Assembly: GCA_946183925.1 (NCBI GenBank)
Contig: CAMHDS010000018.1
Location: 1-35,834, forward strand
DNA from: an uncultured Fibrobacter sp.
GTDB lineage: Bacteria; Fibrobacterota; Fibrobacteria; Fibrobacterales; Fibrobacteraceae
Length of the DNA: 35,834 nt
Direction: 5' to 3'
Part shown: in pieces, positions 22,658 to 31,299 of the stretch
Numbering within the stretch: the stretch's first letter is position 1
Layout: each line of letters begins with the position of its first letter
The notes under the pieces: model-generated
Seen by the model: the letters and a program-made list of their open reading frames with translations, nothing else
Told to the model about the DNA's origin: nothing
Databases searched by the model: none
Translations under genes and position numbers: made by a program

Positions 22658-23131
22658 ATGCAGAACGTTGGTGGAAAAAAGAGGGTGCTTGCGGTGGCTT
22701 CGTTTGGGGGGCACTGGATTCAGCTTTTACGAATGATGCGACCATTGGAGGGTGTTTTTGATGTGTCGTACGTAAGTACGCATAAAAACGCCCTAGCGAT
22801 GGTTGATAGCGACAAAATCTATATCACGCCTGATTTTTCTAGGTGGAATATTTGGAAAATTCTGCCTTCTGTTCTTCGCGATGTCTTTATTCTAATGAAA
22901 AGCAGACCGGATACGGTGCTATCAACTGGTGCAGCACCGGGATTGTTGCTTTTGTTGATTGCCAAGTATGTGTTGCGAAAAAAAACAGTTTGGATAGACT
23001 CTATTGCAAATGCACATTGTCTTAGTTTCTGTGGAAAAGTGGCTGCGAGAGTTGGTATCGATTATGTCTATACTCAATGGGAGCATTTAAGCGAAAAGAA
23101 TGTGAAATTTGCGGGAAATGTTTTGGGGTAG
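22658..23131 (+). CDS. Alg14/PssD-like glycosyltransferase subunit
   Basis: 157 residues from ATG 22658; the frame is open far upstream over ugd but that part is a shadow. It begins with a basic tail and the strand-loop VLAVASFGGHWIQLLRM, the Gly-Gly-His motif of Alg14. It continues with RPDTVLSTGAAPGLLLLLIAKY, where the hydrophobic run fits membrane association, and ends VYTQWEH. Alg14-type proteins anchor the catalytic Alg13-type partner and bind the lipid acceptor. The partner is encoded 3 nt downstream. The pair corresponds to rhizobial PssD/PssE or streptococcal CpsF/CpsG. With ugd next door, a glucuronosyl transfer is a reasonable guess. Confidence 0.85.
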   Translation: MQNVGGKKRVLAVASFGGHWIQLLRMMRPLEGVFDVSYVSTHKNALAMVDSDKIYITPDFSRWNIWKILPSVLRDVFILMKSRPDTVLSTGAAPGLLLLLIAKYVLRKKTVWIDSIANAHCLSFCGKVAARVGIDYVYTQWEHLSEKNVKFAGNVLG

Positions 23132-23134
23132 GCT

Positions 23135-23605
23135 ATGATTTTTTGCACAATAGGTACGCAGGCTCCTTTTGATCGGCTTATTGAAGCTTTAGATAGGATC
23201 GCGATTGATGTTGAAGAAAAAATTGTAGCACAGACATTATGCGGAAATTACAAGCCAAAGAAAATTGAAACCGTGGGGTTCTTGTCTGTTAGTGATTTTA
23301 ACAAAATGTGCCAACAATCCCGTATTATTGTCGCTCATGCTGGTGTTGGAACTATTGTTTCTGCGTTGCAGATGCGTAAGCCCATAGTTGTATTTCCGCG
23401 AATTGCAGAACTGGGAGAACATAGGAACAATCATCAAATGGCTACAGCCGAGATGTTTGAAAAAATGAACTTGGTTCACGTTGCGCACGACGAATTGACC
23501 CTGAAAAAGTACCTTCTGTCTTCAGATATTAAACCACTAAAGCCTGTGTCGGATTTTGCATCGGAACAATTGATAAATGAAATTCGTTTGATTGTTGAAA
23601 AATAA
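23135..23605 (+). CDS. Alg13/PssE-like glycosyltransferase subunit
   Basis: 156 residues, equal to the C-terminal half of GT28-type enzymes (MurG-like). MIFCTIGTQAPFDRLIEAL is the start typical of this group. SRIIVAHAGVGTIVSALQMRKPIVVFPR is the nucleotide-sugar binding half, and GEHRNNHQMATAEMF follows as usual. It should bind the UDP-sugar while the preceding Alg14/PssD-like subunit holds the lipid acceptor at the membrane. The two genes are 3 nt apart and must be coexpressed. In Rhizobium leguminosarum PssDE adds glucuronate to glucuronate; whether this holds here is inference from the ugd context. Confidence 0.88.
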   Translation: MIFCTIGTQAPFDRLIEALDRIAIDVEEKIVAQTLCGNYKPKKIETVGFLSVSDFNKMCQQSRIIVAHAGVGTIVSALQMRKPIVVFPRIAELGEHRNNHQMATAEMFEKMNLVHVAHDELTLKKYLLSSDIKPLKPVSDFASEQLINEIRLIVEK

Positions 23606-23620
23606 GCCTTTGAATGAATT

Positions 23621-24688
23621 ATGAAGAAGATCTTGATGTTTCCGCAAAAGAGGACGGAGCGAAATTCGTACCTGGGCAACTTGACGGAACAGATATCTGG
23701 TCGTTTTGATGTAGTTGGCTTCAATGAAGCCTTGAAATCCGATTTAAAAAGTTTCCTGTTCTACGACATAGTTCACTTTAATTGGCTGGAAAATATCCGA
23801 GGAAAGAATATTTTCAGGGCTTTGGTGAATTTCGTAATAAGGTTCTTCACTCTGGTTTATTTTCGTGCGCGTGGAAAGCCCATTGTGTGGACGGCCCACA
23901 ACAAGATTGCACATTGTAGGGGGAAGGGGGAGGCTTTCTCAAGAATCATGATGCGGTACTTGATGAAATGGAGTGCTCGCATTCATGTTTTGTGCGAGGA
24001 ATCCTACAACGAGATTCCGGACTTGAAACAATACAAGGATAAGGTGGTCTGTGTCCCTCATGGCGACTATATCGGGGATTATCCGGAGTCGCAAGTAAAC
24101 ATTCACGAAAAGTATGGGATAGATTCGGCGAAAAAGATAATCCTGTTCGTGGGTGTTATCGATGCGTATAAAAATGTGGACCTCTTGATACGGTCTTTTT
24201 GCAAGTCGAATATTGTTGAAAATGATTTTGTCTTGTTGGTTTGTGGCGCATGCCCTGACAGGGCGTATAAAGAGCGCCTGGTTAAAGAAATGGGAAATAA
24301 GAAGGGGATATACCTTGATTTTAATTTTGTCCCGACAGAATTGATGGATGCGTACCTACGTCAGTGCACGCTGATGGTCGCCCCGTACGACAAGGAAACG
24401 ACCTTGAATTCGGGGACCCTCTGGATGGCGTTTTCTTATGCAAAAACCATAATCTGCCCCGAAATCGGTTGCGTGAGAAGTATTGGCGATGCTGACAAAA
24501 TGATGTATTGCTATGATTATGATACCGAAGATTCTCATGGTAGAGCTTTGGAATCTGCCCTTGCCAGGGTGGCAAAAGATTTTTCTGACGGATTGCTGAA
24601 GGAAAAGGAATCGTTGGCTTTTGAGTATATGAAATCGCATTCTTGGGATGCAGAAAAGAACCGGTGGATTGCCCTATATGAATTCTGA
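23621..24688 (+). CDS. GT4-like glycosyltransferase
   Basis: 355 residues with the two-Rossmann (GT-B) outline. The N-half has DIVHFNWLENIRG and GKPIVWTAHNKIAH. The C-half starts at KIILFVGVIDAYKNVDLLIRSF and reaches the nucleotide-sugar region LMVAPYDKETTLNSGTLWMAFSYAKTIICPEIG. The usual retaining-enzyme E-x7-E is replaced by a Thr/Ser/Gly-rich version, as seen in several bacterial capsule enzymes. The donor and linkage are unknown. The gene lies 15 nt after the PssE-like gene and overlaps the Stealth gene by 11 nt, so it belongs to the same operon. It acts at the cytoplasmic face of the inner membrane. Confidence 0.8.
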   Translation: MKKILMFPQKRTERNSYLGNLTEQISGRFDVVGFNEALKSDLKSFLFYDIVHFNWLENIRGKNIFRALVNFVIRFFTLVYFRARGKPIVWTAHNKIAHCRGKGEAFSRIMMRYLMKWSARIHVLCEESYNEIPDLKQYKDKVVCVPHGDYIGDYPESQVNIHEKYGIDSAKKIILFVGVIDAYKNVDLLIRSFCKSNIVENDFVLLVCGACPDRAYKERLVKEMGNKKGIYLDFNFVPTELMDAYLRQCTLMVAPYDKETTLNSGTLWMAFSYAKTIICPEIGCVRSIGDADKMMYCYDYDTEDSHGRALESALARVAKDFSDGLLKEKESLAFEYMKSHSWDAEKNRWIALYEF

Positions 24689-25667
24689 TGTAGATTTTGT
24701 CATATTGTGGGTTGATGGTAAAGATCCCGAATGGATGAAGGAGAAAGAGAGGTTTTCTCCTAAAGAAGCCGTTGGAAATTCTGCTAACCGTTTTCGCGAT
24801 TGGGATGTGCTACAGTATTTTTTCCGTGGAGTCGAAAAATTTGCTCCATGGGTTCGAAAAGTTCACTTTGTCACATGGGGACACCTGCCGCCTTGGTTGA
24901 ACAAAGAGTGCCCCAAACTGCACATAGTCAATCACAGGGATTATATTCCAGAGGGATTTCTTCCCACATTCAATTCGAATGTTATTGAATTGTTTGCTCA
25001 TCGGATTCCGGAACTGTCGCAGAAATTTGTCATGTTCAATGACGATATGTTTCTGACAAAGCCTGTGTCGCAGAAATATTTTTTTAAGGGCGATTTGCCT
25101 TGTGACAGGGCCCTTTTGGGAATAGTTGCACCCTATGACCAATTCAGTTTTATAAAGTTGAATAATTGGGCCGTTATAAACCATCATTTTGATAAAAAAA
25201 AGACGGTCAGGAATCACTTGTCTAAATTCTTTAGCCCGTCCTATGGAATGCACAACCTGCGAAATGTGCTTTTGATGTTGTGGCCCAGATTCTTTGGGGT
25301 AAATGATCCTCATTTGCCATTGGCGTACAGGAAGGAAATCTTCGAGGAAGTGTGGTCAAAAGAAGAAGCGATGTTAACAGAGGTTGCCACCCATAGGTTC
25401 CGTCAAAAGGATGATGTTAGCCATTGGCTTATGCGGTATTGGCAGCTTCTGAACGGCGATTTCGCTCCCTCGGCTATTGATGGCTGTACTTTTGTTTTTG
25501 AACCGGACCGGAACAACAAGGCTATTTATGAGGCTGTAAGAAAGCAAAAATACGCTACGGTCTGCCTCAATGACTCCAATCCGGATATAGATTTTGAATA
25601 CGAGAAAGAATGCTTGAAGGCCGCATTCCAGGCCATCTTGCCGGAAAAGTCAGTGTTTGAAGTGTAA
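24678..25667 (+). CDS. Stealth-family capsule sugar-phosphate transferase
   Basis: 329 residues from ATG 24678; GGTGG is 11 nt upstream and the start overlaps the previous gene by 11 nt. The conserved Stealth regions are clear. CR1 is DFVILWVDGKDPEW at residues about 6-19. CR2 is NRFRDWDVLQYFFRGVEKFA then WVRKVHFVT and PPWLN. CR3 is LPTFNSNVIELFAHRIPELS then FVMFNDDMFL. CR4 lies toward the C-terminus. These enzymes move a hexose-1-phosphate from a nucleotide sugar to a glycan, making phosphodiester-linked polymers, as in meningococcal capsules, and are related to human GlcNAc-1-phosphotransferase. The repeat unit made here should contain a sugar phosphodiester. The GT2 gene follows with no gap. 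Confidence 0.9.
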   Translation: MNSDVDFVILWVDGKDPEWMKEKERFSPKEAVGNSANRFRDWDVLQYFFRGVEKFAPWVRKVHFVTWGHLPPWLNKECPKLHIVNHRDYIPEGFLPTFNSNVIELFAHRIPELSQKFVMFNDDMFLTKPVSQKYFFKGDLPCDRALLGIVAPYDQFSFIKLNNWAVINHHFDKKKTVRNHLSKFFSPSYGMHNLRNVLLMLWPRFFGVNDPHLPLAYRKEIFEEVWSKEEAMLTEVATHRFRQKDDVSHWLMRYWQLLNGDFAPSAIDGCTFVFEPDRNNKAIYEAVRKQKYATVCLNDSNPDIDFEYEKECLKAAFQAILPEKSVFEV

Positions 25668-26720
25668 ATGCAAGAAAACTTGATATCCATAATCGTTCCT
25701 GTGTACAATGTTTCAAAATATTTGAGACACTGCGTTGACAGTCTACTGAGGCAAACATACGAGAATATCGAGATTCTTCTAGTTGACGACGGTTCCACGG
25801 ATGACAGTGGCGAATTGTGCGACCAGTTCATGGAATCGGACAACCGGATTCGCGTGATTCATCAGAAAAACCAGGGCGTTTCTGTGGCTCGGAATGAGGG
25901 GTTGCGGCAGGCCAGGGGGGCTTGGGTCATGTTTGTTGATTCTGATGACTGGGTCGAACCGGAAATATGTGAAACCTTGCTAGACAGGGCTCTAAAAAGT
26001 AATTGCGATATTTGCGGATGTGACTTGTTGAAAGAAGTCGAGGGTGAAAGGCCGCAGATCCAGGCCGTGTACAAGCACGATGTGCTAATTCAGAAACCAG
26101 AGATGGAATCCTTGGTAGCTACCTTGCTGCACAAGAACATCGAGGGGACGCACTATAATCGAAGCGTAATGAATGGGCATTCTTGCATACAGGCCCTGTT
26201 GGGACCGTATTGTAAACTTTATCGAAAAGACATTGTTGACGGAATCGAGTTCCCGCAACACATTCAGTATGCCGAAGACACCTTGTTTGTGTTACGGGTA
26301 ATGATAGGTGCTTCTTCTGTAGCGTGGGTAAACCAGGCGCTGTATCATTATAGATTTTGGCCCATGTCTTTGGTTAACAAGTATGATAAGCGGAGGGCGG
26401 AGGACTGTGTTTCCCTTGATCGTGCCACTTTAGAATATATAAAGAGCGCATATGGAGAAAAAGAAGAACTGCTCAACGCCTTTGCCTATGGTTGTTTTTT
26501 GAGGGCCACCAGGCTGTTCCACTATTATGCTCGGAAAACAAAGAAAAGGGAGTTTGCAAGTATATGCAAGCTATTGAAGGCAACGTTGAAATCGTCCGTT
26601 TATTTCAAGGCGTTGCGCAACCCTGCACTAAAGTTTGATGGTTTGAAGAGAAAATTTCAACTATTCTTGTTGCGGAACGGCTTCGTTGGCATCATGTACA
26701 TCTTTGTTCGATTCCTCTGA
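25668..26720 (+). CDS. GT2 family glycosyltransferase
   Basis: 350 residues, with the GT-A domain in the first 220. LISIIVPVYNVSKYLRHCVD opens the fold. LVDDGSTDDSGELCDQF binds the nucleotide, and GAWVMFVDSDDW carries the DxD metal site. YAEDTLFVLRVM is the usual acceptor-side motif. The remaining part is helical and basic. The ATG follows the Stealth stop directly and has no separate promoter. The last 60 nt overlap the convergent polymerase gene on the other strand. It adds one sugar of the repeat unit at the cytoplasmic membrane face; the sugar is unknown. Confidence 0.92.
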   Translation: MQENLISIIVPVYNVSKYLRHCVDSLLRQTYENIEILLVDDGSTDDSGELCDQFMESDNRIRVIHQKNQGVSVARNEGLRQARGAWVMFVDSDDWVEPEICETLLDRALKSNCDICGCDLLKEVEGERPQIQAVYKHDVLIQKPEMESLVATLLHKNIEGTHYNRSVMNGHSCIQALLGPYCKLYRKDIVDGIEFPQHIQYAEDTLFVLRVMIGASSVAWVNQALYHYRFWPMSLVNKYDKRRAEDCVSLDRATLEYIKSAYGEKEELLNAFAYGCFLRATRLFHYYARKTKKREFASICKLLKATLKSSVYFKALRNPALKFDGLKRKFQLFLLRNGFVGIMYIFVRFL

Positions 26721-28016
26721 CGGATCGTCCTTTGTCGAAAGGCTGTTTCCTGCCAATAGTCCGATAAATGTGTAACACATGATGTCATTTGAACCGATGT
26801 GTCCGGAGAGTATGAAAAACAATGTACAGCACGATGTGACGAGAAATCCTTGAGTTCCTGCGATTTTGCCCTGATTGGCTTTTCGCTTAAAAAACACCAT
26901 TATCCAACCGAGCATAAAGAAATATGAAACCAGACCGAATATGCCCTGGTTGATTAGAAGAGTGAAAACGACGGATTCAAGGCCCCCCAGGTTTTCGACC
27001 TGAGCGCGGCCATTTTTGTCTTCTTCGATTAAGTACTTTTCTATATAGCCCAATCCGTTCCCAAAATAGGGGGAATTGCGGAATTGCATGTAAGAGTACA
27101 AGAGTTGATCTTGGCGCAATTCCAGGGAGCTTCCCTGACCTTTCGTAGTTAAATCCTCAATGAAATCCTTTGTAATATTGCTTGCGGCTATTATGAGTGA
27201 TACAAGAAGAACCAATTTGAAGAATTTGGATTTTTTTGAAACGAAATAGTATAGGGAGAAGAAAAGTGCACACAGAAGGGCTGTTCTTGAACCGGAGTAA
27301 TACACCGTAACAAGAATAAGGCCCGCAAATAAAAGTTTTTTCTCTTTACTGATGTCTTTTCTTGCCAATGGTATAATGGTTAGTATGCAAATGCACAACA
27401 TGGTTCCCAGTGCTGTGGGGTGTTTTGTCAGAATGTTGATTCTTGTTCGCCAATCCTGGTCGAATGTCACGGTTCCATTGAGGTCTGCAAATCCATCGTA
27501 ATAAGGGAATGCTGAACAAATGATTTTGTACGGGATGTTGTCGTGTATGAAATGTTCAATGACGCCCAGAGTGCAAAGCAGGAACACGAGCTTAAAGAAA
27601 TTCTTGTAAAAAACGTGGAAATCGGCTTTTCTTCCCGCGCAAAAGGCGGCGAACAAAAAGCCATAGGAATCTATATATATGCGAACGGAATCGTATATAC
27701 GCTTGGCAGAACCGTCGGCGCCAAAATAGGCCGTAATGACAAAGAAAACAAGGACGATAAAGCAAGGAATTTTGAAGGGGAAATCTCGAATGCTTCTCTT
27801 GAATTCGCTCGGGTCGTTTACATACGATGTGATGATGTACAGGTATAGGAGAATAGACTTGGGATCGAGATAGGGACTTTTAGAAAACGCCACCGCGGAA
27901 GCGGGAATGCAAAAAAGGCCGATAATAAGCAGGAGAAGCCTGTTTTCTTCTTTTTTTTGCTGGATCATCAAAAAAGTGATGAATCCAACAAATAAAATGA
28001 CAAGGAAACTCAGCAT
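26661..28016 (-). CDS. wzy: Wzy-like O-antigen/capsule polymerase
   Basis: 451 residues with about eleven or twelve hydrophobic spans and one large extracytoplasmic loop (about 155-195, with NDIPYKIICSAFPYYDGFADLNG and the basic DQDWRTRINILTKHPTALG). This loop with nearby RT and HP residues is the pattern of O-antigen ligase/polymerase proteins (PF04932 type). It would join lipid-linked repeat units in the periplasm after flipping. The C-terminus is hydrophilic and negatively charged. The start codon overlaps the end of the upstream polyol-phosphate transferase by 7 nt, and the end overlaps the convergent GT2 gene by 60 nt. The sequence is A/T-rich, as is usual for wzy. Family members diverge strongly, so the call rests on topology and motifs. 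Confidence 0.82.
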   Translation of the reverse strand: MLSFLVILFVGFITFLMIQQKKEENRLLLLIIGLFCIPASAVAFSKSPYLDPKSILLYLYIITSYVNDPSEFKRSIRDFPFKIPCFIVLVFFVITAYFGADGSAKRIYDSVRIYIDSYGFLFAAFCAGRKADFHVFYKNFFKLVFLLCTLGVIEHFIHDNIPYKIICSAFPYYDGFADLNGTVTFDQDWRTRINILTKHPTALGTMLCICILTIIPLARKDISKEKKLLFAGLILVTVYYSGSRTALLCALFFSLYYFVSKKSKFFKLVLLVSLIIAASNITKDFIEDLTTKGQGSSLELRQDQLLYSYMQFRNSPYFGNGLGYIEKYLIEEDKNGRAQVENLGGLESVVFTLLINQGIFGLVSYFFMLGWIMVFFKRKANQGKIAGTQGFLVTSCCTLFFILSGHIGSNDIMCYTFIGLLAGNSLSTKDDPSEESNKDVHDANEAVPQQE

Positions 28017-29281
28017 TTATGGAGCCCCTTTAGAATTTCTTGAAGAACATTCTGTGCGACGGTTTGGTTGTGGGGCGGCAATAGGTAGTCGTCAAAAAAG
28101 GCCTTGCGTTTTTCTTCCTTGGGGTCCTTTCCGTCAATGACGACATCCTTTATGAAGTCTTCGGGATTGCAATCGTTCAGAGAGTAGTGGACATCTAGAG
28201 CCTTGAGCCCGAATTTACAGTAAACTTTGTCTCTAGGGGGGCCTACAAAAAGGCAGGGCTTTTGGGTATATAGGTATTCTGCCGTAAATGAGCCGCAATC
28301 GTGTATGAGTGCGTCGGATTGCTTGAACAGTTCTATATAATCCCCTGCTGCAATGAATGTATTGGGCAGGCTTTCCCATTTGTGGAAATACTCGTCTGTC
28401 TTTTGCTTTCCCCATTGTGGATATTGGTACAGGCTGTGCTTTAAAATGGGATGCGGCTTGAAGGCGATTATAACCTGATCCTGATATTTCGTGGCGAGGT
28501 CTAGGAAAACATCGGCGTATTGCAGGAATGTCGAGCAGTCCGAATATTTGTTGGGAATGATGGAGTTGTGGGTCGCCCAAACAATCCTTTTTCGTTGGTC
28601 GCTTTCATCACCCCAAGGATGGCTGGAGGGGGGGGCATTCTGCTTTTCCAAGAAGATGTCGGCGAGCGGATAACCCGTAACGCAAACATTTTCACCCTTG
28701 TTCAGCGCCAAATGGTAAGCGTTTTCTTTGTGTATTGCTGTGGGGTAAAACAGTTTCCAGGCCATATTGTGCAGGGACTGGTCATAACCCCATTGGTAAT
28801 TTGATACCCAAAAAGCGTACGGGATGTAGCAAAAGAGCGTGTTGGGCAAATTATAGACGGACAGACTTTCGGGAACGCTTGTCTTGTAGGGCTGTGCGTA
28901 AAATATGATGTCGGCTTTAAAATTTTCTAGGTCTTGTGCGTACGGAAAATTCAACTTTTTAAAGTAAAGCTCCATCTCCTCGATGCATTTGCTTTTTAGT
29001 TGAGCGTCTAAGTCGGGCCGAGGAACAAGGACTACCAGGGGGTTGAAAAGGGGATTTTTTTGCATCAGTGAAAAAATCCTGCCGTATTTCCAGAAGGCGA
29101 CATCCATACAGACGAAGGCAACGGAGATGGATTCTTTTTTGCTTAAGCGCTTTATGAGTTTTTTATCCCTACGCTTGAAATACGCAATAAAGAAACGATC
29201 CTTTAAACGAAGACTGCCGAAAAAATTCCGTACAGAGGCCGGGAAAAACCTTGTATAGAAATGTTTTAGCGCGAGAATCAT
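28010..29281 (-). CDS. CDP-glycerol/ribitol-type glycophosphotransferase (TagB/TagF-like)
   Basis: 423 residues from ATG 29281, which has AGGGG close upstream; a TTG four codons earlier is in frame. The C-terminal half matches the polyol-phosphate transferase family (PF04464): HNSIIPNKYSDCSTF, VIIAFKPHPILKHSLY, the helix YIELFKQSDALIHDCGSFTAEYL and KPCLFVGP. The N-terminal part starts with a basic helix for membrane contact and has FVCMDVAFWKYGRIF. Such enzymes transfer glycerol- or ribitol-phosphate from the CDP form, as in teichoic acids and some capsules. The family HDCGSF motif replaces the DYSS form seen in the gene at 34967. No CDP-glycerol synthesis gene is in the window. A TATATT at 29297-29292 lies just upstream. 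Confidence 0.8.
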   Translation of the reverse strand: MILALKHFYTRFFPASVRNFFGSLRLKDRFFIAYFKRRDKKLIKRLSKKESISVAFVCMDVAFWKYGRIFSLMQKNPLFNPLVVLVPRPDLDAQLKSKCIEEMELYFKKLNFPYAQDLENFKADIIFYAQPYKTSVPESLSVYNLPNTLFCYIPYAFWVSNYQWGYDQSLHNMAWKLFYPTAIHKENAYHLALNKGENVCVTGYPLADIFLEKQNAPPSSHPWGDESDQRKRIVWATHNSIIPNKYSDCSTFLQYADVFLDLATKYQDQVIIAFKPHPILKHSLYQYPQWGKQKTDEYFHKWESLPNTFIAAGDYIELFKQSDALIHDCGSFTAEYLYTQKPCLFVGPPRDKVYCKFGLKALDVHYSLNDCNPEDFIKDVVIDGKDPKEEKRKAFFDDYLLPPHNQTVAQNVLQEILKGLHKC

Positions 29282-29304
29282 ATACCCCTGCAATATAAAA
29301 ATAA

Positions 29305-30132
29305 TTAGGGCGTGGAAATGATTCCTACGGGTTCTGTCTGGATGATAAAGTCGGAAAAACGGGCGTAACTGTCATGGTTTGGGGACCAGCTGTCTGTTCC
29401 CCCGCCATGGAAGGTTGAAAGGTACATGTCGTTTATGTGGACGTTTTCGTTTTTTCGGAATGTGAGGTTTTCCTGGTGGAGGACTTTTTTTCCGTCCAAC
29501 CATGTTTCAATTTCCCCGTCGGAGTAGACGATGCCGTTAACAATTTGGTTCATTGTCACCTTGGTTACAATCCAGTGCCATTGACCTGGCGTTAACTTGA
29601 CGGGGTTGCCGCTGTCGGACCATAAAAAGGAGTCTCCGTATTGGCCTTTTTGATTGCTGTGGTAGACGTACTGTTCGGCATATCCGTTTTTTCGCCACAT
29701 GATTCTGGCACTCCAACCGTTACCATCGGACGGGTCCTTTCCGCCAGTATAGCATTTTCCTCCGCAAAGTCCCGGTAACTTGCCGCCTTTTTTAAAGTCG
29801 AAGCCGTTTTCGAAAAAAAGGAAATAGCCCAGCCACAGGGTGTCATGGGCTTCGGAAAGACGGTAGTGAACCTGTGCAGCGCACCCCCTTTCTTTCGATG
29901 TGCCAAGACATCCCTTGGGATATTTAAGCCGGAGGACGTTCTTCTTCAACAGGGAATCAAAAACGATTTCAGAATTGGGCAAATCAGGCTTTTTGGTATC
30001 TCGGTTGAAATCCTGATGGGCCATTCTTGATGTGTATGGCCCCGGGTTGTGTTGATTGAAATCAACAATCCACTTGTTGGCGAAAGTTAAAGCCGCAAAG
30101 AGAAAAAGGAATGTGATTATTTTAGTTGTCAT
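29305..30132 (-). CDS. Secreted polysaccharide lyase, PL14-like
   Basis: 275 residues with signal peptide (1-18, FLFLFAALTFA). The mature part follows the jelly-roll outline of PL14 alginate/glucuronan lyases. The hallmark KKGGKLPGLCGG is at about 114-125, then GWSARIMWRKNGYAEQYVY (about 139-157), PGQWHWIVTKV, and DGEIETWLDGKKV, with Tyr and Lys residues in the usual strands. Such enzymes cut 1,4-linked uronic acid chains by beta-elimination. It sits inside a polysaccharide locus that also has ugd, so it probably trims or degrades the polymer in the periplasm or outside, as AlgL does in alginate clusters. An alternative is that it attacks dietary uronans. It overlaps the acyltransferase gene by 4 nt. 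Confidence 0.78.
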   Translation of the reverse strand: MTTKIITFLFLFAALTFANKWIVDFNQHNPGPYTSRMAHQDFNRDTKKPDLPNSEIVFDSLLKKNVLRLKYPKGCLGTSKERGCAAQVHYRLSEAHDTLWLGYFLFFENGFDFKKGGKLPGLCGGKCYTGGKDPSDGNGWSARIMWRKNGYAEQYVYHSNQKGQYGDSFLWSDSGNPVKLTPGQWHWIVTKVTMNQIVNGIVYSDGEIETWLDGKKVLHQENLTFRKNENVHINDMYLSTFHGGGTDSWSPNHDSYARFSDFIIQTEPVGIISTP

Positions 30133-31181
30133 TTCAGTTTATTTAAAATCTTTTTGTTTAGCTTGTTTATCACAAAAGCAATTCCAATTGACATTAGAAT
30201 AGTACTTGTAACGAATCCAATATGATTATTCCATTGCAGACAGTGTACGGAATTGCCATAATGGACATTGACGAAAGATTGGTTGAGTAATAGGACAAAT
30301 AAAGTATGGATTAGATAGAGCTCATATGAGATTTTGCCAAGAAATGCCGAAACAGTGTTACCTATTTTGATTTTATAAAGAGAAAGGATTATTACGGAAA
30401 TGAATAAATTGGTATAGATTTGTCTAAAAATAAACCTGTTAATATGAGTTTGTATGTTGGTAAATGCGAAAACAATAAATAAAGCTAATGAGCAAAGTAT
30501 AACAAACGGGTAATAGCGCTTGACCCAAATTTTAACCTGATTCTCATAGCGGGAATAAAGGATTCCTGTTAAAAAACATGGGGTGGTCCCATACCAAATT
30601 ATATTTTTCTCAACATACTTACAAAAGGCGCAATAAACCGCAATACCTATAGTGGTTAAGAAAAATGCAACTGAGAATTTGTTTTTTTTGAAAGAAAAAT
30701 AAAAAAAAGCGTAAAGTAAGCATAGAACAACAACATACCATGCGGATGTGATAAATAAACCGTTTTTAAGAAATGGAATAAAAAAACTTTTTATCAGCAG
30801 TTCAGATGGTGGCTTAAAGCCCCCTATAAAAAACAAAACCACAATGTATACAATGTTCATTGTGTAGTAAGGAACAATTATTGAGGGAAAACGATGGAAG
30901 AGAAAGGAATCTAGGTATCTAGGTTTGCTTATAACATTCTTTATCAACCCATATCCAGAAAAGAAGAAAAAGAGCCCTACAAACATGTAGCCGTGCTTCC
31001 AAAATGGAATTACTCCGGTATGGGCAAAAATAACGCAGATTGCGGCGAGTCCACGAACTGGAAGAGAGTTCTTAAGAGATAAACCATCGTCAAAAAAAGC
31101 ACTGTTTCTTGCAAATTGAGCCTTAAATAGGACAAGAAAGAGTAACGCCGAGATAAAAATGAGACTATCGATATTAATCAT
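30129..31181 (-). CDS. Acyltransferase 3 family membrane protein of the capsule locus
   Basis: 350 residues with about ten hydrophobic spans. The family signature is present: SLPVRGLAAICVIFAHTGV near residue 38, YMFVGLFFFFSGYGL, the basic loop FHRFPSIIVPYYT and the late segment GKISYELYLIHTLFVLLL. It probably O-acetylates (or otherwise acylates) the repeat unit. AGAGGA stands before the ATG. The gene is strongly A/T-rich, unlike the acyltransferase at 1630. It overlaps the lyase gene by 4 nt, and a 118-nt A/T-rich gap separates it from the pyruvyl transferase gene upstream. Confidence 0.87.
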   Translation of the reverse strand: MINIDSLIFISALLFLVLFKAQFARNSAFFDDGLSLKNSLPVRGLAAICVIFAHTGVIPFWKHGYMFVGLFFFFSGYGLIKNVISKPRYLDSFLFHRFPSIIVPYYTMNIVYIVVLFFIGGFKPPSELLIKSFFIPFLKNGLFITSAWYVVVLCLLYAFFYFSFKKNKFSVAFFLTTIGIAVYCAFCKYVEKNIIWYGTTPCFLTGILYSRYENQVKIWVKRYYPFVILCSLALFIVFAFTNIQTHINRFIFRQIYTNLFISVIILSLYKIKIGNTVSAFLGKISYELYLIHTLFVLLLNQSFVNVHYGNSVHCLQWNNHIGFVTSTILMSIGIAFVINKLNKKILNKLK

Positions 31182-31299
31182 AGAGTTCCTCTGACATTTT
31201 TTAGAGAAATTTATTCTTATTTTTTTTTGACAATGTTGTTAAAGTGACCAGTTGTAGAAAAAGCCCCAAAGCTAAAATCTGATTACCTTTATTGCTCAG
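31182..31299. other. A/T-rich gap in the capsule minus arm
   Basis: This is the only gap of more than 25 nt inside the minus arm. It holds poly-A/T runs and a weak AGC/GCT hairpin followed by T5 on the minus strand (31273-31257 region), which is too short to call a terminator. An internal promoter for the acyltransferase and downstream genes could lie here, but I see no convincing boxes. Confidence 0.3.

Noticed and set aside
27543..27848. 101-residue plus-strand ORF opposite wzy
   Set aside because: Antisense to the polymerase membrane spans; no start signal and no motif.
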